Shown one piece after another: positions 15,962-25,648 of a stretch of 64,000 nucleotides of DNA. The notes under the pieces were generated by a model. It worked only from the letters and a program-made list of their open reading frames with translations, was not told the origin of the DNA and did no database searches. Both the position numbers and the translations under genes were made by a program. Each line of letters opens with the position of its first letter. Position 1 is the stretch's first letter. The stretch lies in the NCBI GenBank assembly GCA_027449025.1, contig DAIDMK010000001.1, forward strand, positions 124,001-188,000, given 5' to 3'. Source of the stretch: Lutibacter sp. GTDB taxonomy: Bacteria > Bacteroidota > Bacteroidia > Flavobacteriales > Flavobacteriaceae.

Positions 15962-17176
15962 ATGGGATCGTTAAAAATCAATAAAATCAATAACACTGTA
16001 AAGGGGAATATCCAAATTACAGGATCAAAAAGTGAAACAAACCGTTTGTTGATTTTACAACAGTTTTATCCGAATTTAACGATTGAAAATAGGTCAAATT
16101 CCGATGACTCTGTTTTGATGCAAAAAGCCCTGGAAAGCACTTCTTCAGAAATAAATATAGGGCATGCTGGTACGGCAATGCGTTTTTTAACAGCTTACTT
16201 TTCAGTAAAAGAAGGCAGTGAAATTGTGTTAACGGGTTCTCATAGGATGAAAGACAGGCCCATACAAATTTTGGTTGATGCCTTAACTTCCATAGGGGCT
16301 GATATCCAATATTTGGAAAAAGAGGGTTTCCCACCTTTAAAAATCTCAGGTAAAAATTTGGCTAAAGATTTTGTTGAAATTGATGGAAATGTGAGTAGCC
16401 AATATATTTCTGCATTGCTATTGATTGCACCTACTTTAAAAAAAGGATTGAAATTGAAGTTTAAAGGTGAAGTAACTTCAGTTCCATACATAAAAATGAC
16501 GCTACAACTCTTGGCTGAATTGGGCATTGACTATCTTTGGAAAGATAATTTGATTACAGTTCAACCAAAACCTGCCATTAAACCAACAACGGTTGTGGTC
16601 GAATCTGATTGGAGTTCAGCTTCTTATTATTACAGTTTATGTGCGCTTAGCCCAAATGCTAAAATAACGCTGTCATCCTACAAAAAAAATAGCTTGCAGG
16701 GCGATTCTGTACTGTCCTCAATTTATGAGAATTTAGGTGTTTCCACTGAATTCAAGGGAAACGCCATCATTTTAAAAAATACGTCAACGCTTCATAATTC
16801 AGAAATGGAGAATCTAAATTTAATGGAAGCACCAGATATTGCCCAAACCATTGCAGTGACTTGTTTCGGATTGGGAATTGAATGTTATTTAACGGGGCTT
16901 CACACCTTAAAAATAAAAGAAACTGACAGGTTGGTTGCTTTGAAATCCGAGTTGGAAAAATTGGGTGGTGAAGTGATGCTAACAAATAGCACCTTGCATT
17001 TACATCCATCTTTCAAAATAATTGAAAATAGGAACATTGCCACTTATGATGATCACAGAATGGCCATGGCTTTTGCGCCATTGGCTGTAAAAGTCGCCAT
17101 TGAAATTGAAGATCCGGGCGTAGTTTCAAAATCTTATCCAACATTTTGGGAAGATTTTGCTAAAATAAGCCGCTAA
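15962..17176 (+). CDS. aroA: 3-phosphoshikimate 1-carboxyvinyltransferase (EPSP synthase)
   Basis: AroA joins phosphoenolpyruvate to shikimate 3-phosphate in aromatic amino acid synthesis. The 404-residue protein has ITGSKSETNRLLIL (residues about 20-33), the LNAGT-like NIGHAGTAMRFLTAYF block, the GSHRMKDRPI loop, and the C-terminal LKIKETDRLVALKSEL and ATYDDHRMAMAFAPLA blocks. It is slightly shorter than the ~430-residue enterobacterial enzyme, as is usual in Bacteroidota. The SKSETNR start replaces the more common SKSxSNR. It starts 30 bases after the small membrane protein. Confidence 0.95.
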   Translation: MGSLKINKINNTVKGNIQITGSKSETNRLLILQQFYPNLTIENRSNSDDSVLMQKALESTSSEINIGHAGTAMRFLTAYFSVKEGSEIVLTGSHRMKDRPIQILVDALTSIGADIQYLEKEGFPPLKISGKNLAKDFVEIDGNVSSQYISALLLIAPTLKKGLKLKFKGEVTSVPYIKMTLQLLAELGIDYLWKDNLITVQPKPAIKPTTVVVESDWSSASYYYSLCALSPNAKITLSSYKKNSLQGDSVLSSIYENLGVSTEFKGNAIILKNTSTLHNSEMENLNLMEAPDIAQTIAVTCFGLGIECYLTGLHTLKIKETDRLVALKSELEKLGGEVMLTNSTLHLHPSFKIIENRNIATYDDHRMAMAFAPLAVKVAIEIEDPGVVSKSYPTFWEDFAKISR

Positions 17177-17209
17177 AAGTCTGCAAAACAAACTTTTATT
17201 CTAAAACAC

Positions 17210-17241
17210 TTGACAACGCCTATGCGGATGTTGTATCTTTG
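17210..17241 (+). promoter_or_regulatory. Promoter of queA
   Basis: TTG (17210-17212) and TATCTTTG (17234-17241) with a 21-base spacer fit the flavobacterial consensus. The transcript would start near 17247 and have a leader of about 105 bases. Confidence 0.6.
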
Positions 17242-17279
17242 CGCTCTTTCTAATAAAAGTAAGAAAAAAACAGTAGGGG

Positions 17280-17316
17280 AAAGCTAATTTTTTTGAGAGA
17301 GAATTTATAGCTTTTT
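17280..17316 (+). promoter_or_regulatory. AT-rich hairpin with T-run in the queA leader
   Basis: AAAGCTA (17280-17286) pairs with TAGCTTT (17308-17314), and further T residues follow. It resembles a weak intrinsic terminator inside the leader, 36 bases before the queA ATG. It does not match the compact preQ1 riboswitch pattern. Confidence 0.3.
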
Positions 17317-17351
17317 TCATTTGATCAATAAAATATAATTAAAATAACTAC

Positions 17352-18401
17352 ATGAAATTATCAAAATTTAAGTTCGAATTACCAGAAGATTTATTGGCAG
17401 AATATCCGGCAGAAAATAGGGATGAATCGAGGTTAATGGTTTTGGACAGAAAAAAGCATACCATTGAACATCATAATTTTAAAGAAATAATTAATTATTT
17501 TGATGAAGGGGATTTGATGATTTTGAACAATACTAAAGTTTTTCCTGCAAGAATGTATGGTGAAAAGGAAAAAACTGGCGCGCGTATTGAAGTGTTTTTA
17601 TTGAGAGAATTAAATGCTGAAAGCAGGTTGTGGGACGTATTGGTTGATCCGGCACGTAAAATAAGAATCGGAAATAAATTATTTTTCGGCGACGACGAAA
17701 GTTTGGTAGCTGAAGTGATTGACAATACCACCTCAAGAGGACGTACATTGCGTTTTTTATATGATGGCTCTTATGAAGAATTTCGACAAAAATTAGAAGA
17801 ATTGGGTGAAACACCATTGCCAAAATATATTAAAAGAGCTGTGGAAAAGGATGATGAAGAACGTTACCAAACTATCTATGCAAAACATGAAGGTGCCATT
17901 GCCGCTCCAACTGCGGGATTGCATTTTTCCAAACATTTAATGAAACGTTTGGAAATTAAAGGAATCGACTTTGCAGAAATAACTTTGCATGTGGGCTTGG
18001 GAACTTTTAATCCTGTGGAAGTTGAGGATTTATCTAAACATAAAATGGATTCTGAACGTTTAATCATTACGCAGGATGCTGTAGATATTGTGAACGGAGC
18101 TATTGACCAAAAAAGAAGGATATGTGCAGTGGGTACAACGGTAATGCGTGGAATTGAAAGCGCTGTTTCATCTAATAGCCACCTAAATTCTCACAATGGT
18201 TGGACAAATAAATTTATTTTTCCTCCTTATGATTTTAGCATTGCCAATTGTATGGTTACAAATTTCCATACCCCAAAATCTACTTTAATGATGATGGCTG
18301 CAGCCTTTGCAGGTTACGATTTTTTAATGGAAGCCTATGAAGAAGCTGTTAAAGAAAAATATAAATTTTATTCGTACGGCGATGCGATGCTAATTATATA
18401 A
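17352..18401 (+). CDS. queA: S-adenosylmethionine:tRNA ribosyltransferase-isomerase
   Basis: QueA transfers and rearranges the ribosyl part of SAM onto 7-aminomethyl-7-deazaguanine in tRNA, giving epoxyqueuosine. The 349-residue protein carries the family blocks [43 protein letters not shown], the GEIPLPKYI-equivalent [32 protein letters not shown] and [11 protein letters not shown]. Length is normal. It has its own promoter, and rlmN follows after a terminator-like hairpin. Confidence 0.96.
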   Translation: MKLSKFKFELPEDLLAEYPAENRDESRLMVLDRKKHTIEHHNFKEIINYFDEGDLMILNNTKVFPARMYGEKEKTGARIEVFLLRELNAESRLWDVLVDPARKIRIGNKLFFGDDESLVAEVIDNTTSRGRTLRFLYDGSYEEFRQKLEELGETPLPKYIKRAVEKDDEERYQTIYAKHEGAIAAPTAGLHFSKHLMKRLEIKGIDFAEITLHVGLGTFNPVEVEDLSKHKMDSERLIITQDAVDIVNGAIDQKRRICAVGTTVMRGIESAVSSNSHLNSHNGWTNKFIFPPYDFSIANCMVTNFHTPKSTLMMMAAAFAGYDFLMEAYEEAVKEKYKFYSYGDAMLII

Positions 18402-18427
18402 TTAAAAAACTATTTTTTAAGAATTGA

Positions 18428-18455
18428 ATTCCCGCCCCTTGCGGGAATCTTTTTA
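18428..18455 (+). terminator. Terminator between queA and rlmN
   Basis: ATTCCCGC (18428-18435) and GCGGGAAT (18441-18448) form a perfect GC-rich stem with a five-base loop, followed by CTTTTT. It lies in the 69-base gap, so rlmN must have its own promoter or depend on readthrough. Confidence 0.8.
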
Positions 18456-18470
18456 TAAAGGCGATTCAAA

Positions 18471-19511
18471 ATGATAAAAAGAAGAGATATACGTGCTTTA
18501 ACCAAAACCCAATTGCGCGAATTTTTTGTGGAAAAAGGGGATAAAGAGTTTAGAGGAAATCAGGTTTATGAATGGTTATGGGTTAAAAGTGCCCATTCTT
18601 TTGAAGACATGACCAATATTTCGAAGGAAACACGTCAAATGCTGGAAGAAAATTTCGTGATCAACCATATTGAAGTTGATTTGATGCAGCGCAGTGCCGA
18701 CGGAACCGTAAAAAATGCTGTTCGTTTACACGATGGCTTAATTGTGGAATCGGTTTTAATTCCGACTGAATCAAGAACAACTGCTTGTGTATCTAGCCAA
18801 GTTGGGTGCAGTTTAGACTGCAGTTTTTGTGCCACGGCTCAATTAAAAAAGATGCGAAACTTAAATCCTGATGAAATTTACGATCAAGTGGCGGCCATAA
18901 ACAAGGAAAGCTTGCTGTATTATAATCACAAATTGTCAAATATTGTTTTTATGGGAATGGGTGAACCATTGATGAATTATAACAATGTTTTAAAGGCCAT
19001 TGAGAAAATAACTTCAGAAGAAGGCCTGGGAATTTCTCCAAAACGTATTACAGTATCCACTTCCGGAATTCCTAAAATGATCAAAAAATTGGCGGATGAT
19101 GAGGTAAAATTTAATTTGGCGGTTTCTTTGCATTCGGCAATTGATGAGGTTCGAAATCAAATTATGCCATTTACAAAAGATTTTCCTTTACAAGATTTGA
19201 AAGAAGCTCTGGAATATTGGTATGCCAAAACAAGCAATAGGGTTTCCTATGAATATGTTATTTGGGACGGAATTAACGACAGCAAAGATGCGATTATGGC
19301 TTTGGTTAAATTTTGTAAATACGTGCCGTGTAAGGTAAATTTAATTGAATATAACCCAATAGGTGACCCTAATTTTCAACAGGCTAACCCACAAGTAATT
19401 TCAGATTATATCAGTATTTTGGAAATGAATGATATTATTGTGAATGTACGAAGGAGCAGGGGAAAAGATATAGATGCTGCCTGTGGGCAGTTGGCAAACA
19501 AAAAAAGCTAG
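18471..19511 (+). CDS. rlmN: Dual-specificity RNA methyltransferase RlmN (23S rRNA A2503, tRNA A37)
   Basis: RlmN is a radical SAM enzyme that methylates C2 of adenosine. The 346-residue protein has the CxxxCxxC cluster motif as CSLDCSFC (Cys113, 117, 120), the FMGMGEPL SAM-binding block, ITVSTSGI, and the methyl-carrying C-terminal Cys at about 338 (DAACGQLA). RlmN lacks the extra features of the Cfr resistance enzyme. The stop codon TAG is itself part of the terminator hairpin that follows. Confidence 0.96.
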   Translation: MIKRRDIRALTKTQLREFFVEKGDKEFRGNQVYEWLWVKSAHSFEDMTNISKETRQMLEENFVINHIEVDLMQRSADGTVKNAVRLHDGLIVESVLIPTESRTTACVSSQVGCSLDCSFCATAQLKKMRNLNPDEIYDQVAAINKESLLYYNHKLSNIVFMGMGEPLMNYNNVLKAIEKITSEEGLGISPKRITVSTSGIPKMIKKLADDEVKFNLAVSLHSAIDEVRNQIMPFTKDFPLQDLKEALEYWYAKTSNRVSYEYVIWDGINDSKDAIMALVKFCKYVPCKVNLIEYNPIGDPNFQQANPQVISDYISILEMNDIIVNVRRSRGKDIDAACGQLANKKS

Positions 19512-19531
19512 CGTTATCGCTAGCTTTTTTT
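19501..19531. terminator. Bidirectional terminator of rlmN and infB
   Basis: AAAAAAGCTAGCG (19501-19513) and CGCTAGCTTTTTT (19518-19530) form a perfect 13-base stem with a TTAT loop between two convergent genes. The stem includes the last codons and stop codon of rlmN (19509-19511). Confidence 0.9.
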
Positions 19532-19554
19532 CTATTTTAAAAAGAAGAAACTTA

Positions 19555-22422
19555 CTAATTTCTTTTCAGTTTTTTCTTGATTTCAACTTCATGGTAGGCT
19601 TCAATTAAATCCCCAACTTCTACATCATTAAAGTTTTTAATTTGAAGTCCGCAATCATATCCTTTAGTAACTTCTTTCGCATCATCCTTAAATCGTTTTA
19701 ACGAACTTAAATCACCTGAATGAATTACAACGCCATCTCTAATAATTCTAATTTTTGAAATTCTTTGAATTTTACCGCTCAATACCATACAGCCAGCAAT
19801 TGTTCCAATTTTAGAAATTTTGAAAACTTCTCTAATCTCAACATTACCTATGATTTCTTCTTTCATTTCAGGAGATAACATTCCTTCCATAGCATCACTT
19901 AAATCGTTTATGGCATCGTATATAATAGAATAAGTTCTGATATCAATTTCTTCATTGTCTGCCAAATTTCTTGCATTTCCAGAAGGTCTTACGTTAAACC
20001 CAATAATAATAGCATCAGAAGCAGAAGCCAACAATACGTCAGATTCTGTGATTGCACCAACACCTCTGTGGATAATGTTCACTTGAATTTCACCAGTTGA
20101 AAGTTTTTGGAATGAATCGGCTAGCGCTTCTACGGAACCATCAACATCACCTTTTAAAATAATGTTTAATTCTTTAAAGTCGCCTAGGGCAATTCTTCGT
20201 CCAATTTCATCTAAAGTAATATGTCGTTGTGTTCTTACCGATTGTTCGCGTTGTAATTGAGAACGTTTAGAAGCAATTTGTTTTGCTTCTTTTTCATCTT
20301 CAAAAATGTAAAATTTATCTCCCGCTTGCGGTGCTCCGTCCAAACCAAGTATTGAAACCGGTGTAGAAGGACCAGCCTCTTTCAGATTATTTCCGCGTTC
20401 ATTAAACATGGCTTTAATTTTACCGCTATGTTTCCCGGCAAGCATATAATCACCAATTTTTAAGGTTCCGTCTTGTACCAAAATTGTGGAAACATAACCA
20501 CGACCCTTATCCAATAAGGCTTCAACTATAGTACCTATGGCTCTTTTGTTCGGATTTGCTTTTAAATCAAGCATTTCTGCTTCAAGAAGTACTTTTTCAA
20601 GCAGTAACTCAACATTTTGTCCTGTTTTGGCTGATATTTCCTGAGACTGGATTTTTCCACCCCAATCTTCAACCAATAAATTCATTTGTGAAAGTTGTTC
20701 TTTAATTTTTTCAGGATTGGCATGTGGTTTGTCTATTTTATTAATGGCAAAAACAATTGGCACACCAGCCGCTTGTGCATGGCTAATGGCTTCTTTTGTT
20801 TGTGGCATCACATCATCATCAGCAGCAATAACTATAATTACCAAATCTGTTACTTGAGCACCACGAGCACGCATTGCCGTAAAGGCTTCGTGACCGGGAG
20901 TATCTAAAAATGCTATTTTTTGACCATTTTTTAAAATTACACCGTAGGCGCCAATGTGTTGCGTAATTCCTCCAGATTCCCCGGCAATTACATTTTCTTC
21001 ACGGATATAATCCAGTAAGGAGGTTTTACCGTGATCCACATGACCCATTACAGTAACAATTGGTGCTCTTGGTTTTATACTTTCAAGATCATCTTCCTGT
21101 TCCTGAATTGCTTCTTCAACTTCCGCTCCAACAAAGTCAAGGCTATAGTCAAATTCTTCAGCAACAATGCTAAGTGTTTCTGCATCCAATCTTTGATTCA
21201 TGGTAACCATCAATCCCAATGACATACAGGCTGAAATAACATTGGTAACGGGAATATCCATCATGGTGGCAATTTCGCTTACCGTTACAAATTCCGATAC
21301 TTTAAGTATTTTGCTTTCAGCTTCTTGTTGCTCAAAATCTCTTTCAGTTTGTTGGCGGAATACATCTCTTTTATCTCTTCTGTGTTTTGCGCCTTTTCCT
21401 TTTTTAGATTTACCTTGAAGTTTCTCTAAGGTTTCTCTAATTTGTTTTTGAACATCTGCTTCAGAAGGCTCTTCTTTTACCAAAGGTTTTCTGCCACGCG
21501 CCAATGGTGACTTGTTGGCTCCTTTGTTTTGTGCTAGGATTGGTTGTTTTTTAACACCAGTTATTGGTGTTATAGGCATTTTTTTTACAATCCTTCTGCG
21601 TTTCTTTTTGTTTGCATCGCTATCGTCTTTTTTAGCAGCTGGCTCAGGTTTTTTCTTTTTAGGACGTTCAAACTGTCTTAAATCAATTTTTTCACCAACA
21701 ATTTTCGGGCCCTCTAATTTTGAATATTTAGTTTCTATGGTCTGGGGCTCTATAGTTTCAGCTTCTGTAGGTTCCTTTTTTTCTTCAACTTTTTTTGCTT
21801 GTTGCTTTTCAGCTTCCATTGCTTGTGCAGCCTTCTTTAGAATAGGCTTTTTAGAAACCTTCTTAGCTTGTACTTCAGTTTTTGGAGGTTCTATCGATAC
21901 TTCAACAGCCTTCTCTTTACTTTCGGCTTCAGCTTTTGGCGTTTTTTCTTTAATTTCTTCAATAGGTTTTGTTGGCTCAAGAATTTCTTTAGGTTTTTCT
22001 TCAACAATAACCTTTGGTGCTTCTTCAACAATAGGAGTCGATTTTTTCTCTATTTCCGCTTCTTTTTGTTCAATATCAATTTTGCCTACAGTTTTTATCT
22101 CTAACTTTTCAGCTTTGGCTTTAATCACAACTTTTTTGGCTTCTTCCTCTAGGCGATGTTTCTCCGCCAATTCTTCATTTGCGATTCTTAAGGTTTCTTT
22201 TTCTTTCCTTTTTTCTTCGCCTACCTCTTTTGAAGCCGCTTTTTTACTTCTGTCCGTCTGAAAACCATCCAACAACACTTCATACTCTTCATTAGATATT
22301 TTTGTAGTAGGTCTTGCTTCAATTTCAAAACCTTTAGTTGCTAAATGCTCAACAGCTCTATCTAACGAGATGTTCAATTCCCGTAATACTTTGTTCAGTC
22401 TTAATGTTTTGTCTTCAGCCAT
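19555..22422 (-). CDS. infB: Translation initiation factor IF-2
   Basis: IF-2 is the GTPase that brings initiator tRNA to the 30S subunit and joins the subunits. The 955-residue protein starts with an IF2N domain ([29 protein letters not shown]), has a long charged low-complexity linker rich in Lys, Glu and Pro (about residues 70-350), a second IF2N-like domain (about 370-440), and then the G domain with [14 protein letters not shown] at about 458-471, [15 protein letters not shown] and NKID. Domains II-IV complete the C-terminus. It is the last gene of the rimP-nusA-infB operon, 41 bases after nusA. Confidence 0.97.
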   Translation of the reverse strand: MAEDKTLRLNKVLRELNISLDRAVEHLATKGFEIEARPTTKISNEEYEVLLDGFQTDRSKKAASKEVGEEKRKEKETLRIANEELAEKHRLEEEAKKVVIKAKAEKLEIKTVGKIDIEQKEAEIEKKSTPIVEEAPKVIVEEKPKEILEPTKPIEEIKEKTPKAEAESKEKAVEVSIEPPKTEVQAKKVSKKPILKKAAQAMEAEKQQAKKVEEKKEPTEAETIEPQTIETKYSKLEGPKIVGEKIDLRQFERPKKKKPEPAAKKDDSDANKKKRRRIVKKMPITPITGVKKQPILAQNKGANKSPLARGRKPLVKEEPSEADVQKQIRETLEKLQGKSKKGKGAKHRRDKRDVFRQQTERDFEQQEAESKILKVSEFVTVSEIATMMDIPVTNVISACMSLGLMVTMNQRLDAETLSIVAEEFDYSLDFVGAEVEEAIQEQEDDLESIKPRAPIVTVMGHVDHGKTSLLDYIREENVIAGESGGITQHIGAYGVILKNGQKIAFLDTPGHEAFTAMRARGAQVTDLVIIVIAADDDVMPQTKEAISHAQAAGVPIVFAINKIDKPHANPEKIKEQLSQMNLLVEDWGGKIQSQEISAKTGQNVELLLEKVLLEAEMLDLKANPNKRAIGTIVEALLDKGRGYVSTILVQDGTLKIGDYMLAGKHSGKIKAMFNERGNNLKEAGPSTPVSILGLDGAPQAGDKFYIFEDEKEAKQIASKRSQLQREQSVRTQRHITLDEIGRRIALGDFKELNIILKGDVDGSVEALADSFQKLSTGEIQVNIIHRGVGAITESDVLLASASDAIIIGFNVRPSGNARNLADNEEIDIRTYSIIYDAINDLSDAMEGMLSPEMKEEIIGNVEIREVFKISKIGTIAGCMVLSGKIQRISKIRIIRDGVVIHSGDLSSLKRFKDDAKEVTKGYDCGLQIKNFNDVEVGDLIEAYHEVEIKKKLKRN

Positions 22423-22463
22423 ACAATGTTTATTTTTGCCAATTTGTGTTGAAAAATTTAAGA

Positions 22464-23723
22464 TTAATCTTTAAATTCTTCTCTTAATATTCTTTGAACC
22501 TCTAAAATGGTCTCTTCTTCTAAATCGGTTCTGCTTACAAGTTCGTTAATGTCTTTTTCCAGTACGCTTCTTGCAGTATCTAAACCAATATTTTTAAATT
22601 CCTGAATAACCCAAGCTTCAATTTCATCAGAAAATTCAGTCAATTCAACATCATCTTCCGCTTCAATACCCTCACGTTGAACATCAAGCTCGTAGCCTGT
22701 TAGTTGTGAAGCTAAGCGAATATTTACGCCATTTTTTCCAATTGCTTTTGAAACTTCTTCAGGCAATAAATATACATCAACTCTTCCTTTTTTCCCATCT
22801 TCACGCCCTTCTTCTTCATGAATTTTCATGGAAACTACTTTTGCCGGACTTAAAGCTCTTGCGATATATAGTTGGGTATTTTTAGTGTAGTTAATTACAT
22901 CTATATTTTCATTTCCCAATTCACGAACAATGCCATGAATACGAGACCCTTTCATTCCTACACAAGCCCCAACTGGGTCAATTCTGTCATCGTATGAATC
23001 TACGGCTACTTTTGCTTTTTCACCAGGGATTCTTGCAACACCTTCAATAGTTATCAATCCATCAAAAACTTCAGGAATTTCCTGTTCAAATAATTTTACT
23101 AAAAATTCAGGAGCTGTTCTCGATAAAATAATCACGGGTTTGTTGCCGCGCAATTCTACGGATTTAATGATTCCGCGCACGGAATCCCCTTTTCTGAAAT
23201 AGTCTGAACGGATTTGTTCGTTTTTTGGCAATATAATTTCGTTGCCATCGTCATCTAACAAAATGATTGCATTGTGACGAATATGGTGAACTTCTGCAGT
23301 GTAAATATCACCTTCTAATTCTTTAAACTGTTTAAAGGTATTTGTGCTGTCGTGTTCATGTATTTTTGAAATCAAGTTTTGTCTTAAGGCTAAAATAGCA
23401 CGTCTTCCAAGATCGATTAATTTCACTTCTTCAGAAACATCTTCACCGATTTCAAAATCAGGTTCAATTTTTCGGGCTTCTGAAAGTTCAATTTCTTCAT
23501 TGTCATCTTCTGACATTCCATCAGCAACTACAACACGATTTCTCCAAATTTCTAAATCGCCTTTATCCGGATTTATTATAATATCAAAGTTATCATCAGA
23601 TCCAAATTTTCTTTTTAAAGCAGCTCTAAAAACTTCTTCAAGTATCGCCATAAGTGTTACCCTGTCAATATTTTTATCGCCCTTAAAATCTGAAAACGAC
23701 TCAATTAATGCTAAATTTTCCAT
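22464..23723 (-). CDS. nusA: Transcription termination/antitermination factor NusA
   Basis: NusA binds RNA polymerase and nascent RNA and controls pausing, termination and antitermination. The 419-residue protein has the N-terminal polymerase-binding domain (about 1-125), an S1 domain ([29 protein letters not shown]), and two KH domains ([54 protein letters not shown]). It ends with an acidic stretch of about 50 residues and has none of the two C-terminal AR repeats of enterobacterial NusA. It starts 12 bases after rimP. Confidence 0.96.
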   Translation of the reverse strand: MENLALIESFSDFKGDKNIDRVTLMAILEEVFRAALKRKFGSDDNFDIIINPDKGDLEIWRNRVVVADGMSEDDNEEIELSEARKIEPDFEIGEDVSEEVKLIDLGRRAILALRQNLISKIHEHDSTNTFKQFKELEGDIYTAEVHHIRHNAIILLDDDGNEIILPKNEQIRSDYFRKGDSVRGIIKSVELRGNKPVIILSRTAPEFLVKLFEQEIPEVFDGLITIEGVARIPGEKAKVAVDSYDDRIDPVGACVGMKGSRIHGIVRELGNENIDVINYTKNTQLYIARALSPAKVVSMKIHEEEGREDGKKGRVDVYLLPEEVSKAIGKNGVNIRLASQLTGYELDVQREGIEAEDDVELTEFSDEIEAWVIQEFKNIGLDTARSVLEKDINELVSRTDLEEETILEVQRILREEFKD

Positions 23724-23735
23724 GCACTCTCGTAA

Positions 23736-24203
23736 TTAAAATATTATTTTCACTTTTGCCTCTAAAATATCGCTGAAAGGGATTGTTGAATTTTTAATAA
23801 CCGTAATTTTTCCCTTTCCTATAGGTTTTGGTTCACGGGTTTTCCATTCCAACTCAATCGCATTGTCAGCTACATTTTTAAGCATACCCTCAACAGAGGT
23901 ATTGTCTTTTAACTTTATGGTTAAAACCCTATTGATGTTTTTTATGTATTGCCGATTCACTTTTAACGGATTTGCAATATCCGGTGAAGCAACCTCTAGC
24001 GAAAAATCTTCTATTTCCCTATCTAAATTATGCTCAATTCCTCGGCTAATTCTAATACATTCCTTTAAAGTTACACCGTGATCGCCATCCACTTCAACAG
24101 AAATCTTATTATCTGCCATAAATTTTAAGTCTATCAAAAATAACTCTGGGTTTTCTTCGATAGCCTCTTTTACCAAATTTATGACCTTTTCCTTTTGTAT
24201 CAT
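23736..24203 (-). CDS. rimP: Ribosome maturation factor RimP
   Basis: RimP assists assembly of the 30S subunit. The 155-residue protein has the two-domain form with FLIDLKFMADNKISVEVDGDHGVTLKECIRISRGIEHNLD and the DFSLEVASPDIANPLK block, followed by a C-terminal SH3-like part. It is the first gene of the rimP-nusA-infB operon. A strong terminator-like hairpin lies directly before its ATG, so expression of the whole operon is likely attenuated. Confidence 0.95.
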   Translation of the reverse strand: MIQKEKVINLVKEAIEENPELFLIDLKFMADNKISVEVDGDHGVTLKECIRISRGIEHNLDREIEDFSLEVASPDIANPLKVNRQYIKNINRVLTIKLKDNTSVEGMLKNVADNAIELEWKTREPKPIGKGKITVIKNSTIPFSDILEAKVKIIF

Positions 24204-24208
24204 ACTAT

Positions 24209-24269
24209 AAAAAGAGGGGACTTATGTCCCCTCCTAGTCCTTTATCTGTTCTAATTCGGTGCAAATATA
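24209..24269 (-). promoter_or_regulatory. Promoter and terminator-like leader hairpin of the rimP-nusA-infB operon
   Basis: On the minus strand a -7 element TATATTTG occupies 24269-24262. After a start expected near 24256, the RNA would contain a perfect eight-base stem (24233-24226 with 24221-24214; GAGGGGAC/GTCCCCTC, four-base loop) followed at once by five T (24213-24209). The ATG is only five bases further, at 24203. No minus-strand gene lies upstream that would need a terminator here. Confidence 0.6.
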
Positions 24270-24362
24270 CTAAGATTTTTTGAAATGATAAAAATTCATG
24301 TTTATTTTTAATTTAAAATTATTAACTTAGCCTTAGGATAATAAACTATACAATTATTTTTT

Positions 24363-25193
24363 ATGAAAAGTATTCTAGTTCCGATTGATTTTTCCGATCA
24401 AGCAAAATATGCTGCAAAAGTAGCATCTGATATTGCCAGATTCACAAATTCGAAAATATTTTTGTTGCACATGCTGGAGCTTCCTACTGGTATTATTGAC
24501 CCTGCAGGCTATGGTTCTTCCAACAATACGCCTTCGGCAATGTTATTTTTGAAAAGAGCTCACGATAAGTTTGAGGAATTTAAAAAATTGCCATTTTTAG
24601 AAGGATTAGAAGTGGAAGATTCTGTGCAATTTCACAAGGCTTATGATGGAATCATCGATGAAAGTACAAAGCAAAAAGCAGATTTGATAGTGATGGGTTC
24701 AAAGGGGACCTCTGGACTTGAAGAAATGTTGGTGGGCTCCAATACTGAAAAGGTTGTCAGAAATTCGGATGTCCCAGTACTTGTTATTAAGCAGGAAATT
24801 GATAAGTTTAAGATTGAGAATATAGTTTTTGCCTCCAATTTTAAAATCGATCACAGAGAAGCATTTCAAAAAATACTGAATTTTGCTTCTCTTTTTAATG
24901 CGCGACTGCATTTACTTAAAATAAATACGATTCATAATTTCGAAACTACAAAAGAATCTAGTGATGCAATTAGAAACTTTATCAACGATTTTGATTTGGG
25001 TGATTATACCTTAAATATATACAACGATATTTCTGTTGAGGCTGGAATTTTAAATTTTTCTAAAGTGATAGATGCTGATGTTATCTTATTAAACACGAAC
25101 GGAAGGAGAGGCTTGTCGCATTTATTTAACGGAAGCATTGGAGAAGATTTAGCAAACCACGCAAAATTGCCTGTTGTTACCTTTAAATTATAG
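24363..25193 (+). CDS. Universal stress protein with two UspA domains
   Basis: This 276-residue cytoplasmic protein has two tandem UspA folds. The first (about 1-146) starts MKSILVPIDFSDQAKYAAKVA and has the ATP-binding pattern GSKGTSGLEEMLVGS. The second (about 150-276) is diverged at the start but keeps NTNGRRGLSHLFNGS, where the first glycine of the G-x2-G-x9-G-S pattern is Asn. Tandem USPs bind ATP and respond to starvation, anoxia or stress; the exact trigger is unknown. It is divergent from the rimP operon and its nearest downstream hairpin is 225 bases away. Confidence 0.93.
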   Translation: MKSILVPIDFSDQAKYAAKVASDIARFTNSKIFLLHMLELPTGIIDPAGYGSSNNTPSAMLFLKRAHDKFEEFKKLPFLEGLEVEDSVQFHKAYDGIIDESTKQKADLIVMGSKGTSGLEEMLVGSNTEKVVRNSDVPVLVIKQEIDKFKIENIVFASNFKIDHREAFQKILNFASLFNARLHLLKINTIHNFETTKESSDAIRNFINDFDLGDYTLNIYNDISVEAGILNFSKVIDADVILLNTNGRRGLSHLFNGSIGEDLANHAKLPVVTFKL

Positions 25194-25222
25194 CGTAATA
25201 AATGCCAGTTTTTATTTAACCC

Positions 25223-25369
25223 CTAGTTTTTAAATATTTGATAGTTGTTGTTGCTTTTAATTGGCTCAATTTTTATAATTGAGTTCATGGCAAAAGCTAC
25301 CAATGCAATTGAATAGCTTGAAATAAAAAAGAACAAAAGAATTAATAATAAAATTTTCATTTTTCTCAT
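25223..25369 (-). CDS. Possible 48-residue single-pass membrane peptide
   Basis: A short frame reads MRKMKILLLILLFFFISSYS and continues with IALVAFAMNS to a basic tail (IKIEPIKSNNNYQIFKN). Residues 5-27 form one hydrophobic segment, either an anchor or an uncleaved signal. It has a normal ATG and TAG. It lies in the 455-base gap between the stress protein and the two-component genes, 50 bases after a hairpin on the same strand. No family is recognised, and chance occurrence cannot be excluded in AT-rich DNA. Confidence 0.35.
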   Translation of the reverse strand: MRKMKILLLILLFFFISSYSIALVAFAMNSIIKIEPIKSNNNYQIFKN

Positions 25370-25417
25370 TGATTATCAGTATAAAATTTGTTTTTAAAAT
25401 TATTCACTGGTAAATAG

Positions 25418-25580
25418 AAAAACCTTACGAAATTCCGTAAGGTTTTGCTTATTGTATAATATAGGTGAAGATTTAAAAACTATTAAATAATGATTTCTTT
25501 TCTTTGAGTCTTAGCAATTTCCCCTAATTTAAATCATCAGTTTATACAATAACTAAACTTCTTATTTTGAATAATTCAGT
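25418..25580 (-). ncRNA. Candidate small RNA or long leader
   Basis: On the minus strand a perfect -7 element TATCTTTG lies at 25592-25585. About 140 bases later a terminator-like hairpin (AAAACCTTACG/CGTAAGGTTTT with a T-run, 25446-25419) closes the stretch. No meaningful reading frame lies between. It may be a free RNA of about 160 bases or the attenuated leader of the 48-residue ORF. No -33 element was clear. Confidence 0.3.
25419..25446. terminator. Hairpin with T-runs on both sides
   Basis: AAAACCTTACG (25419-25429) pairs perfectly with CGTAAGGTTTT (25436-25446) across a six-base loop. It could serve the stress protein gene on the plus strand or a minus-strand transcript. Its stem is nearly the same as that of the hairpin at 25611-25632. 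Confidence 0.65.
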
Positions 25581-25610
25581 CTAACAAAGATATTGTTCTA
25601 AAAATTAAAA

Positions 25611-25632
25611 ACCTTACGGGTTTCCGTAAGGT
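25611..25632 (-). terminator. Terminator of the TPR kinase-response regulator operon
   Basis: On the minus strand ACCTTACGG pairs with CCGTAAGGT (25632-25624 with 25619-25611) and is followed by TTTTTAATTTTT. It lies 17 bases after the response regulator stop codon. Confidence 0.75.
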
Positions 25633-25648
25633 CTGCATTATTTATTTT

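Noticed and set aside
17242-17351. preQ1 riboswitch in the queA leader
   Set aside because: The compact preQ1 pattern (short GC stem with an A-rich tail pairing) is absent.
21512-22261. 249-codon open frame on the plus strand
   Set aside because: It is antisense to the charged linker of infB and is a Phe/Ser-rich low-complexity product of Lys/Glu-rich codons read backwards; no start context or homology.
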